A stretch of DNA of 16,659 bases from Actinomycetota bacterium (GTDB lineage Bacteria > Actinomycetota > Acidimicrobiia > Acidimicrobiales > Poriferisodaliceae), in assembly GCA_002731665.1 (NCBI GenBank), contig PCCJ01000100.1:1-16659 (forward strand). Direction: 5' to 3'. Within the stretch, counting starts at the first letter, position 1, and the number at the start of each line of letters is the position of its first letter. Positions 7,648 to 14,692 of this stretch are shown one piece after another. Both the position numbers and the translations under genes were made by a program. Under the pieces are notes generated by a model. The model did no database searches. It saw only the letters and a list, made by a program, of their open reading frames with translations, and was not told the DNA's origin.

Positions 7648-8598
7648 ATGTCTAAAACTGTTGTGCTGTCAGGAGGCGTCGGGGCGGCAAAGTTTTTGCG
7701 CGGTCTTGCTCAGATACGTCCGCCTGACTCAATCACGGCGATCATCAACGTTGCAGATGACTTTAGACTGCATGGCCTAGCTATTAGCCCCGATATAGAC
7801 ACGGTCACTTACACTCTTGCAGAGCAAGTTAACCCAGAAACAGGATGGGGCCAAAAAGGCGAGAGTTGGCGTGTAATGAGCGAGCTCGAACGTTACAAAG
7901 GACAAACTTGGTTTAGTCTCGGAGACCTAGATCTCGCCCTACACCTTTACCGCACGCAGCGGCTTTCAGAAGGAGCGACCCTAGATAAGGTCACCAAGGA
8001 GGTATCCGCTGCATGGGACATCAAAGTAAATTTACTGCCAGTCACTAATCACCCCGTTCGCACTCGATTAACTGTCGAAGGGGAAGGCGACATAGATTTC
8101 CAGGACTACTTCGTCGCGCGCCAACATGACGTCGCAATCAACGCCGTACGATTTGATGGGGCTAGCGACGCTACTCCTGCGCCAGGAGTTCTAGCGGCCA
8201 TAAATGAAGCGAGTCATATCGTGATTGCGCCTTCCAACCCAATTGTTTCAATCGGGCCGCTGCTAGCAATACCGGGAATCCGCGACGCACTACTCCAGAA
8301 CAGGGAACGAGTAGTAGCTGTCTCTCCGATAATTGGGGGTTTAGCGCTTAAAGGCCCCGCCGCTCGAATGCTTTCCGAACTAGGGCACGAACCATCGACT
8401 TTTGGCGTTGCAGCGCTATATCAGTCTTTTTCTTCGGCACTTCTTATCGATACCGCAGATAAACACTTATCACCTAAAATTAGTAATCTCGACATAAGGG
8501 CCGTCGTAGCTAATACTGTCATGTCTGATATCTCAAAAGCTGCACAGGTGGCTCTATCCGCTATAAACGCAATCAATCCACCATTAACAGAGGCCTAG
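7648..8598 (+). CDS. cofD: CofD/FbiA: F420-0 phospholactyl / phosphoenolpyruvyl transferase
   Basis: The 316-residue enzyme joins the phospho-acid moiety from a guanylyl-activated donor to the deazaflavin Fo. In archaea the product is F420-0; in mycobacteria, using a phosphoenolpyruvate-derived donor, it is dehydro-F420-0. Family motifs are all present: SGGVGAAKFLRGL at 8-20, NVADDFRLHGLAISPDIDTV at 34-53 (the aspartates bind metal), GWGQKGE at 66-72, WFSLGDLDLALHLYRT at 88-102, APSNPIVSIGP at 194-204 and VSPIIGGLALKGPA at 225-238. Length is normal. The start is ATG 7648, with AGGA about 10 nt upstream. cofE follows after 5 nt. It lies 12 nt behind a glycosyltransferase, so it is probably read from the same transcript, an unusual coupling. 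cofC/fbiD and cofG/H or fbiC are not in the window. Confidence 0.95.
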   Translation: MSKTVVLSGGVGAAKFLRGLAQIRPPDSITAIINVADDFRLHGLAISPDIDTVTYTLAEQVNPETGWGQKGESWRVMSELERYKGQTWFSLGDLDLALHLYRTQRLSEGATLDKVTKEVSAAWDIKVNLLPVTNHPVRTRLTVEGEGDIDFQDYFVARQHDVAINAVRFDGASDATPAPGVLAAINEASHIVIAPSNPIVSIGPLLAIPGIRDALLQNRERVVAVSPIIGGLALKGPAARMLSELGHEPSTFGVAALYQSFSSALLIDTADKHLSPKISNLDIRAVVANTVMSDISKAAQVALSAINAINPPLTEA

Positions 8599-8603
8599 AA
8601 ATC

Positions 8604-9314
8604 ATGACACTCCAAATTTTTCCAATCCACGGAATTCCAGAGATTACAGATGACGTAGATCTTGGAGTATTAATTGCTGAAGCATGCAAAGCAGGGCCAC
8701 AAGGACTTCAGACCGGAGACGTCTTAGTCGTAACACAAAAAATTGTTTCAAAAGCTGAAGGAGCGATGGTTGCCATTGACCCAACCAACCCACTCTCACA
8801 TAAGCCATTAGTTGAAAGAGAGTCTGTACGCATTCTACGCAGACGAGGAGAGCTCATAATTAGCGAAACTAAACACGGCTTTGTATGTGCTAATGCTGGA
8901 ATCGACCTATCTAACGTAGAACGTGGACAAGCGGCACTACTTCCCGATGATAGCGACCGTTCAGCTCGAAAAATTCGTGATCGGATTAAAGGCACGTCTG
9001 ACATTGAGGTAGCGATAATCATCTCAGACACTTTCGGCCGCCCATGGCGCAGAGGTTTAACAGACGTCGCCATCGGATGCGCAGGCATCTCCGCTGTGGT
9101 TGACCTAAGGGGTAGCACTGACTCTCTAGGAAGAGAGCTGATGGTTACAGAGGTATGTGTAGCTGATGAGATTTCTGCAGCTGCTGATTTAGTATGTGGC
9201 AAGGCAGATGGAGTTCCAGTGGCAATCGTCAGAGGCATCAACCCATCTTGGTTGCGGGAAGGTTCAGTGAGAGAAGAAGTTATTCGTGATCCATCAGAAG
9301 ATTTGTTCCGTTAA
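8604..9314 (+). CDS. cofE: CofE: coenzyme F420-0:L-glutamate ligase, stand-alone form
   Basis: The 236-residue product adds gamma-linked glutamates to F420-0 with GTP. Motifs: GDVLVVTQKIVSKAEG at 38-53, CANAGIDLSNVE at 95-106, LLPDDSDRSARKIRDRI at 112-128, SDTFGRPWRRGLTDVAIG at 141-158, DLRGSTDSLGREL at 167-179, VTEVCVADEI at 181-190, and GKADGVPVAIVRG at 199-211. It ends soon after the CofE domain, at SEDLFR. Mycobacterial FbiB is about twice as long because a nitroreductase-like domain follows, one that reduces dehydro-F420-0; that domain is absent here, with a clean TAA. The function would have to be met by a separate protein, or the cell uses a saturated precursor. The stop is 15 bp from the stop of the convergent nucleotidyltransferase, and no clear terminator separates them. 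Confidence 0.95.
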   Translation: MTLQIFPIHGIPEITDDVDLGVLIAEACKAGPQGLQTGDVLVVTQKIVSKAEGAMVAIDPTNPLSHKPLVERESVRILRRRGELIISETKHGFVCANAGIDLSNVERGQAALLPDDSDRSARKIRDRIKGTSDIEVAIIISDTFGRPWRRGLTDVAIGCAGISAVVDLRGSTDSLGRELMVTEVCVADEISAAADLVCGKADGVPVAIVRGINPSWLREGSVREEVIRDPSEDLFR

Positions 9315-9329
9315 TAATCATCAGTAATT

Positions 9330-10322
9330 CTATTTCGTAACTTTCTTATTCTTCAGATAGGCATTCTTAGGAATCACTGCGTGTGCGGCCACCACACAAT
9401 CTTCGAGAATTGATCCCTCTCCTACTCTTACATTGTCCGCCAGAATAGACCGAGTTACCGATGCATCTCTTTCGATTGTGCATTGACTGAACAAGACGGA
9501 ACTATTAACCGATACGCCCGCCTGCAGCTCTGAATCTCGCCCAAGGATCGACTCGATGACTATAGCTGTGTCTGACACGGAGCAGTTCATCGCATTGTCG
9601 GTCTCCAATGTCGACGAGCTCCGAAGAGCATCAATATTCGCCTCTAAAAATTGCTCGGGTGTACCCGTGTCAAGCCAGTAACTGTCCGCCGACATCGCGT
9701 ACAATTCTCCATCTGCGGCTAACTGAGGAAATGTTTCACGTTCGATAGAGACCACAGTGTTGGTAGGAATTCTTTCCAACACTCCTGGTTCCATCACATA
9801 TGTGCCAGCATTAATATTATTTGAAGGTTCTGTTCCAGGTGCCGGCTTCTCAACAAAGTCCATTACCTGTCCTGTGTCCGAAGTCGAGATGACGCCATAA
9901 CGCGATGGGTTTTCTACTGTTTGCATAGCTATTGTGGCGAGCCCGCCGCTTCGCCTGTGGAAAGCTAACAACGATGAAGTGTCTAGGTCTGTAAGCACAT
10001 CACCATTTAGCACCAAGAAGGTCTCATCTAACTCAACTGTCTCAGCACAAAAACGAATTGCTCCAGCAGTTCCGCGAGGCTCTGGCTCAATCGCTATCTT
10101 AAAAGGAAGTCCAAGAATTTTTCCTGTCGGATAGGCATCAAGAAAAGCGTCTGACTTGTATCCGAGGGAAAGAATCAACTCATCGACACCGTGATTTACC
10201 AGTCGCTCAACAACCCATTCGATCATAGGTTTCCCCGCTATCGGTAGGAGTTGTTTAGGCGTCGACACGGTCAAAGGGCGAAGTCTCGTTCCAAATCCAC
10301 CTACTAACAGCAGCGCTTTCAA
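9330..10322 (-). CDS. Nucleotidyltransferase, probable mannose-1-phosphate guanylyltransferase (ManB type)
   Basis: The 330-residue product transfers a nucleotide to a sugar 1-phosphate. The N-terminal nucleotidyltransferase domain has the signature GGFGTRLRPLT at 8-18 with PKQLLPIAGKP at 22-32, the metal-binding NGD at 106-108, VEKP at 157-160 and WLDTGTP at 216-222. Residues about 245-325 have the spaced hydrophobic hexapeptide pattern of a left-handed beta helix, as in ManB-type GDP-mannose pyrophosphorylases. Mannose is favoured because gmd is nearby and because a homologous-looking gene (Rv3264c, manB) sits beside fbiA-fbiB in M. tuberculosis; glucose-1-phosphate thymidylyl- or uridylyltransferase is the alternative. 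The start is TTG 10322: the canonical MKALLLVGG begins there and GGAAGG lies about 10 nt upstream, inside the end of the preceding gene. The gap to that gene is 6 nt, so the two are probably co-transcribed. Confidence 0.88.
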   Translation of the reverse strand: MKALLLVGGFGTRLRPLTVSTPKQLLPIAGKPMIEWVVERLVNHGVDELILSLGYKSDAFLDAYPTGKILGLPFKIAIEPEPRGTAGAIRFCAETVELDETFLVLNGDVLTDLDTSSLLAFHRRSGGLATIAMQTVENPSRYGVISTSDTGQVMDFVEKPAPGTEPSNNINAGTYVMEPGVLERIPTNTVVSIERETFPQLAADGELYAMSADSYWLDTGTPEQFLEANIDALRSSSTLETDNAMNCSVSDTAIVIESILGRDSELQAGVSVNSSVLFSQCTIERDASVTRSILADNVRVGEGSILEDCVVAAHAVIPKNAYLKNKKVTK

Positions 10323-10328
10323 CGCTAT

Positions 10329-11123
10329 TTAACCTTCCGAGGGCTCTTCTGACTCGGGTAGCTCAGACTCAGAAGGTTCTTCCGTGGCAGGGAGTTCAAC
10401 GGCAGGGAGAGTAGGACCAGCAGAACCGCTTCCGTCTTCGCCAATTGGTTGCTGCTCATTCGGTAACGTCGTATAGCTCTTAAGGTAGCTATCATCAGGA
10501 CGAGGAATATCGGAACTCTTCATCGAAGGCGAAACCATCGCAAAAGTGAATAATTGTCCGTCCGCGTTGAATCGCACGTCTTTTAAATCGCTCAAATATT
10601 CAGTCGGCGTTTCTGCATCCAGAGTATTCCACTTGAGTACCCGCAACTCGGCGTTCTCTTCATCGTCACCGCACTTGAAGTTATTTTCGTCCAGCACAGT
10701 ACCGATAGGCAGTTCAATTTTAGAATCGTCAAACACTAGTTCGCTCTCATCCATGAAAGCACCAACCGTTGCATATTGGCCCGTCACGGTACTTAGGAAC
10801 GGATGGATATGAATCAACCCATCTCCGTGTGTGTGGATACCGGTTCTATCATCGTCAGAATCGTTTACGTACACGGATGGACTGATCTCGTCGCATACAT
10901 AAACGTTGTAAGCAGAGTGCCAATGATTAGCTGTAGTTGGATCGCCTTGGGGAGCTAAATCATAACGTTGATCTCGCGCTACAAATATTAGGATAATTCC
11001 CAAAAGGGCGACCAGGACCATCGCTCCTGGAAAGAGAAAGTTGCGGTCGGAAAGCGCGCCTTTACCGCCCGCTCCGGTGCTTGCCGCTTTAGCGACTTTT
11101 TTTGCTGCTGCAGATCTGGCCAT
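10329..11123 (-). CDS. Membrane-anchored histidine-rich protein of unknown function
   Basis: From ATG 11123 the product has 264 residues; an in-frame TTG at 11135 would add four, with no better ribosome site. Residues 1-27 are basic and alanine/lysine-rich. Residues about 29-49 form one membrane segment, so the rest probably lies outside the membrane. Next comes HWHSAYNVYVC (67-77) and, about 20 residues on, GIHTHGDGLIHIHP (95-108). Six histidines in H-x-H pairs plus C77 suggest a metal site. Another cysteine lies near 150 (NNFKCGDD). The last 40 residues are acidic and low-complexity, repeating EEPSE-like units. I recall similar histidine-rich proteins annotated as hypothetical in Acidimicrobiia, but cannot name a family. 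It lies between a glycosyltransferase and the nucleotidyltransferase, 6 nt before the latter, so a role in the wall or glycan pathway is a fair guess only. Confidence 0.85.
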   Translation of the reverse strand: MARSAAAKKVAKAASTGAGGKGALSDRNFLFPGAMVLVALLGIILIFVARDQRYDLAPQGDPTTANHWHSAYNVYVCDEISPSVYVNDSDDDRTGIHTHGDGLIHIHPFLSTVTGQYATVGAFMDESELVFDDSKIELPIGTVLDENNFKCGDDEENAELRVLKWNTLDAETPTEYLSDLKDVRFNADGQLFTFAMVSPSMKSSDIPRPDDSYLKSYTTLPNEQQPIGEDGSGSAGPTLPAVELPATEEPSESELPESEEPSEG

Positions 11124-11176
11124 ACGACTCGTCAAGTTACCGCATGAAAGGGCCGGTTCCGCTTTCTTGACCCTTG

Positions 11177-12436
11177 TTATAGCTTTCTTCTGAAATTCTT
11201 TTTTTTATTTGCTACCCCAAAAAGCAGTTCTTCGAATAATTCGTCATAACTTTGCGCTACCGAATCCGCCGATAACCATTCTTCAGCAAACTTTCTACCT
11301 GCTTTACCAGCAGCGTCACGGCCGACTGGATCATCGGCCAGAGCTATTAAAGTTTCTACAAATAAATCATTATTGTTCGATGAGACGCTGCGGCCCGCGC
11401 CGCTTCTAGATACAACAAGATCTATCTCGGTACCCGTGTCCACGCTTGCAAGCACTGGTCGCCCAGCGGCCAAAATCGAATACAGCTTCGATGGCACACT
11501 CGCAGTCCCTAGTCCCGGTTTCAACAAAATAAGATGAATATCCGCTGCCGCAAGTACTTCATTGAGATCTTCATAAGATGAGAAATCCACAAATCGCATA
11601 TTTTCGAGGCCCGCAGCTTTTGCCTCAAGTTCTGCCCGTCGGCTTCCTTCTCCGTTAATTACAAAAACTATTTCTTGATGATGCTGTAGCCTGCGCGCTG
11701 CATCAATGACAATTTCTATAGGTTGCGAATAGCCCAGATTGCCTGCATACATAATCACTACTTCATCGGTCAGTCCTAGCGACGTTCGGTAATTATTGAA
11801 CTTGGAGTCTGGATATATCCAATCAGTATCAACAAAATTTGGGATGACTCTCACCTTGTCTGGGTGTTCAATCCGGCTCGCTATATTGAGGCGCAGATCA
11901 TCAGAAAGTGCGGTAATAGCATCAGCTTTTTTGTAGCTAAGTGACTCTAGAGCCTCAAGAATTGAGATAATTTTTGGATTAGTGATAGAGCCTGTTGCCA
12001 CAGCTGCTTCCGGGTGAATATCTTGAATGTTGAGCACTAGCGGAGCTCGGTGTCGCAAAGCAGCCAGCCATCCAGCCATCCCAAGTGTAAGAGGTGGACT
12101 CATGACCAGAATCACGTCACATCGCTTCTGAGCAACTCCTGCGAGCGCCGAGATCATGCTGAACATTCCGAAGGCGAGAGCTCGCGCTACTAGATTGTTT
12201 TTTTTCGCCGAAGTCATCGGATGTAATCTGGTAATTGAACCCGACGACGTAGCATGTTTCCTAACCAACCGGCCAGTCCATTCTGAGTCAACCGAATGAG
12301 TTTTGTACCAAGGTAAAGATGTAATCACATGGACGTCATGTTCTCTCTTTCTTAACTCTTCGACGAGTCGCGTCATCACAAGGCCTGTCGGCGCAGTATC
12401 TGGTTCAAAGTGAGGACATAATACAAGAACTCGCAT
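11177..12436 (-). CDS. GT4-type glycosyltransferase, WbuB/WcaI-like
   Basis: The 419-residue product resembles the WbuB/WcaI group (colanic acid and O-antigen fucosyl or N-acetylfucosaminyl transferases). MRVLVLCPHFEPD opens the protein; NIQDIHPEAAVATG (about 136-149), IPNFVDTD (about 198-205), MYAGNLGYSQ (about 229-238) and VPSKLYSILAAGRPVLA (about 314-330) follow. This group lacks the EGFG form of EX7E seen in the other glycosyltransferases here, and so does this protein. The ATG at 12436 is preferred over a GTG at 12442 because AAGG (12447-12444) lies 7 nt before the ATG but only 1 nt before the GTG. That ribosome site overlaps the upstream stop codon. Two A8 runs occur: one inside the gene (12198-12205) and one eleven codons from its end (11199-11206). 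An amino-deoxysugar or deoxysugar donor is a guess from the family. Confidence 0.9.
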   Translation of the reverse strand: MRVLVLCPHFEPDTAPTGLVMTRLVEELRKREHDVHVITSLPWYKTHSVDSEWTGRLVRKHATSSGSITRLHPMTSAKKNNLVARALAFGMFSMISALAGVAQKRCDVILVMSPPLTLGMAGWLAALRHRAPLVLNIQDIHPEAAVATGSITNPKIISILEALESLSYKKADAITALSDDLRLNIASRIEHPDKVRVIPNFVDTDWIYPDSKFNNYRTSLGLTDEVVIMYAGNLGYSQPIEIVIDAARRLQHHQEIVFVINGEGSRRAELEAKAAGLENMRFVDFSSYEDLNEVLAAADIHLILLKPGLGTASVPSKLYSILAAGRPVLASVDTGTEIDLVVSRSGAGRSVSSNNNDLFVETLIALADDPVGRDAAGKAGRKFAEEWLSADSVAQSYDELFEELLFGVANKKKNFRRKL

Positions 12437-12445
12437 ACCCACGCC

Positions 12446-13525
12446 TTAGAGAGCAATCATAGAGTTGTATACGGCTACTTGGCTAGCTGCCGCCTCAGTC
12501 GAAGTGAATTGCTTAGATCGCAATATTCCTCGTTTTCGGAGATTTTCGCGATGCGATTTGTTTTTTAGCTTAGAAATTTCTTCTGCCCAGATTAACTCGT
12601 CTTTGGGAAGAGTGACTCCACCATCTCCGACTGTTTCCGGGATTGCGCCCTGATCGCTCGATAGAACTGGGCAACCACGTGCCATCGCTTCAATAAGCGG
12701 CTGGCCGAAACCTTCGTACTCCGAGGGAAAGACAAGCGCAAGGGCTTCTGCATAGAGAGCTTCGAGCCTTGTCGAAGGGACGCTTCCTAAATGCACGATC
12801 CGATTCGTGGCTTTCGACTTGCTAATACACTGCATCACTTCAGAATGGGCCTGGCCTCTACCACCTGTCAGAACTAGCGTCACATCTGACTCGGTTAATT
12901 CCATTACCTTAATTAAAAATTTGTGACCTTTATGTGGCCAAGTGACGGCAGGGAACATGACAAATGGCGTCTTAATTCCACTCTTATCTCTAACAATTTC
13001 TGGCGCAGCAATTGAGGGCTTTATAACTCTAATAGAGCTTTCGGGAACATCAAACCGGGTGAGCACAGACTCCGCCACAAATTTGCTTGTGACACAAACA
13101 ACATCGCTGCCTTTGATTGCAGCAGGAACTGCCTTACCTAAGAAAAGTTTTTTAGGTACTGAAAAGTTTTCCGGGTATTCCAAAAACTGAAGATCATAGA
13201 TTGTCGTTACTGCCTTTGTACCGCTAGGAGTTCTCGCAGCAGTACCTCCCATATGGTGAACCATCGAACTTGACCTGTGATTTCTAAACACTAAATTCTC
13301 TGAGACAACTCGTCTGACACGGTTCGACTGGACTTTCGTGATCTTGGTTTCAAATTCAGTTGACAGAAATGGGTACGCCTCAAAAACGTTTGTTGGGGCA
13401 ACAATTTCGATATTTATTCGCGCCTTGTGTTCTGCTATCGCTTTGAGTAGGTTGATCGCGAAATTCTCCGACCCTCCAGTCAATCCGGGTCGAAGCCACA
13501 TAAGGTTTATGCTCACATCGGTCAT
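12446..13525 (-). CDS. GT4-family glycosyltransferase
   Basis: The 359-residue GT-B enzyme has MWLRPGLTGGSENF near the N-terminus (9-22, the glycine loop), VHHMGGT (89-95), IYDLQFLEYPENF (109-121), PAVTWPHKGH (192-201) and the EX7E motif in PSEYEGFGQPLIEAM (E271, E279). The YDLQ..YPE..S pattern is typical of mannosyl/rhamnosyl-type GT4 enzymes. The start is ATG 13525, in a 4-bp ATGA overlap with the preceding glycosyltransferase, and AGGAG lies 6 nt upstream. That ribosome site and the start codon are part of a 15-nt palindrome (13524-13538) listed separately. The stop is close to the next gene, so three glycosyltransferases are read as a unit. Donor and acceptor unknown. Confidence 0.92.
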   Translation of the reverse strand: MTDVSINLMWLRPGLTGGSENFAINLLKAIAEHKARINIEIVAPTNVFEAYPFLSTEFETKITKVQSNRVRRVVSENLVFRNHRSSSMVHHMGGTAARTPSGTKAVTTIYDLQFLEYPENFSVPKKLFLGKAVPAAIKGSDVVCVTSKFVAESVLTRFDVPESSIRVIKPSIAAPEIVRDKSGIKTPFVMFPAVTWPHKGHKFLIKVMELTESDVTLVLTGGRGQAHSEVMQCISKSKATNRIVHLGSVPSTRLEALYAEALALVFPSEYEGFGQPLIEAMARGCPVLSSDQGAIPETVGDGGVTLPKDELIWAEEISKLKNKSHRENLRKRGILRSKQFTSTEAAASQVAVYNSMIAL

Positions 13526-14649
13526 AGGAGACTCCTATAAACGTCGACTGTTGAAGCTGCTGCTGCTTTCCATGTGAACAGTTTTGCCCGCTCTCTTCCA
13601 AGATCTCCGAGCTCTTTCGCAACCGACGCATCAGTTAGGACCAACTTTAAGGCCTCTGCTATTTCGTCAACTGATAGCGGATCTACTGTCAGCGCCGCAA
13701 CTCCAGCGACCTCTTCTGTCGATCGATCTTTAGAGGTCACTACGGCTGTGCCATATGACATCGCTTCTAGAACTGGGAGACCAAAACCTTCTAACAAACT
13801 GGGATAGCAAAAAGCAGTTGCTCTGAAATACAACGCCGCTAGCTCCTCTCGAGAAACGGCTCCAGTCACGATTATTTTATCCTGCGTTGCTTTTGATACT
13901 GACCCAAGAAGTTGACTAACGGAGACACCCCACCCAATGGGCCCGGCAAGCACTAACTGTGACTCTGTCTCATGCACTATTTTTTCAAATGCCTTCAGCA
14001 GGCTAGGAACATTTTTCCTGGGTTCTAAGGTTCCAGCGGCCAAAATGAATTGCTCCCCAATACCGAATTTTTTAGATGTTGAGGCTTGCACAATTTCGCT
14101 TACTTCTATTGGGTTATGTCCAAGAGGAATTAGGTGTAATTTCCCCCGGTCGAGACCGCCCGCCCTAAGATCATCTGACGTTGCTTTCGACGGAGAAAGA
14201 ACAGCGTCAGCTCTTTCCAGTACCCTTTTCCACGATCGTTCGAATAGTAGACGTGCACGTTTTGGAAAACGATCGGGAAATTTTCTAAATGCCAAATCAT
14301 GCACGTTGACGACCAACGGAATCGAGCTTGCAGGTGGGGTGATAATCGTTGTCGAGTGGATGAGGTCTGCGCTATTTGAACATTTTGCTTTTGGCCACTG
14401 CGACCTAGACCAAGATTCATACAAAAGTAAACGTGGGAGCCTGTGATGTAACACATTAATTGACGGACGCCAATCTCCCAATGCTTTTTTTCGGTGCATC
14501 GCTGCAAGCCCTTGAACCTGAATATCTGGCCGCTCGTCTAGCGCTGAAGCTAAGTCGAGAGCTACTCGGGCAGTTCCTCCCGGGACCTGATGCCAAGCGG
14601 CTTCAACGGTCATCAACACGCGTATCTCAGCGACCACGGCTCTATGCAC
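13522..14649 (-). CDS. GT4-family glycosyltransferase
   Basis: The product has up to 375 residues. IRVLMTVEAAWHQVPGGTAR (9-28) is the usual beginning of this subgroup, so the first eight residues may not be translated. AGGAG lies only 3 nt before the ATG at 14649, too close for comfort, but 11 nt before an in-frame GTG at 14637; either start is possible. Other marks are VNVHDLAFRKFPDRFP (114-129), LSPSKATSDDL (151-161), AAGTLEPRKN (204-213) and the EX7E motif in SLLEGFGLPVLEAM (E287, E295). Length is normal. It follows ugd after 43 bp and overlaps the next glycosyltransferase by 4 bp. A UDP-glucuronate or mannose donor is possible from context but unproven. Confidence 0.9.
   Translation of the reverse strand: MHRAVVAEIRVLMTVEAAWHQVPGGTARVALDLASALDERPDIQVQGLAAMHRKKALGDWRPSINVLHHRLPRLLLYESWSRSQWPKAKCSNSADLIHSTTIITPPASSIPLVVNVHDLAFRKFPDRFPKRARLLFERSWKRVLERADAVLSPSKATSDDLRAGGLDRGKLHLIPLGHNPIEVSEIVQASTSKKFGIGEQFILAAGTLEPRKNVPSLLKAFEKIVHETESQLVLAGPIGWGVSVSQLLGSVSKATQDKIIVTGAVSREELAALYFRATAFCYPSLLEGFGLPVLEAMSYGTAVVTSKDRSTEEVAGVAALTVDPLSVDEIAEALKLVLTDASVAKELGDLGRERAKLFTWKAAAASTVDVYRSLL
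13524..13538 (-). promoter_or_regulatory. Palindrome enclosing ribosome site and start codon of the 13525 glycosyltransferase
   Basis: ATAGGAG-A-CTCCTAT (plus strand) is a perfect 7-bp inverted repeat about one central base. In the mRNA it can fold as ATAGG-AGUCU-CCUAU, with a 5-bp stem and 5-nt loop. This would bury the AGGAG ribosome site and the AU of the start codon. A ribosome finishing the upstream gene (ATGA overlap) would open it, so it fits translational coupling. The stem is short and fold strength is modest. Confidence 0.4.
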
Positions 14650-14692
14650 TCCTGAGAAAAGACACCAGTTCTTCTCTAGCGTTTAAGCTCAC

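Noticed and set aside
8708..9241. Minus-strand ORF of 177 codons
   Set aside because: It is wholly antisense to cofE, which has every family motif; the product is a low-information serine/threonine-rich shadow.
9315..9329. Bidirectional terminator between the convergent cofE and nucleotidyltransferase genes
   Set aside because: The stops are 15 bp apart and I found no stem of useful length with a T run on either strand.
11124..11176. GAAAG/CTTTC inverted repeat before the histidine-rich gene
   Set aside because: The stem is 5 bp with a long loop and no U tract, so neither terminator nor operator can be supported.
13937..14446. Plus-strand ORF of 169 codons
   Set aside because: It is antisense to an intact GT4 glycosyltransferase and has no recognisable domain.
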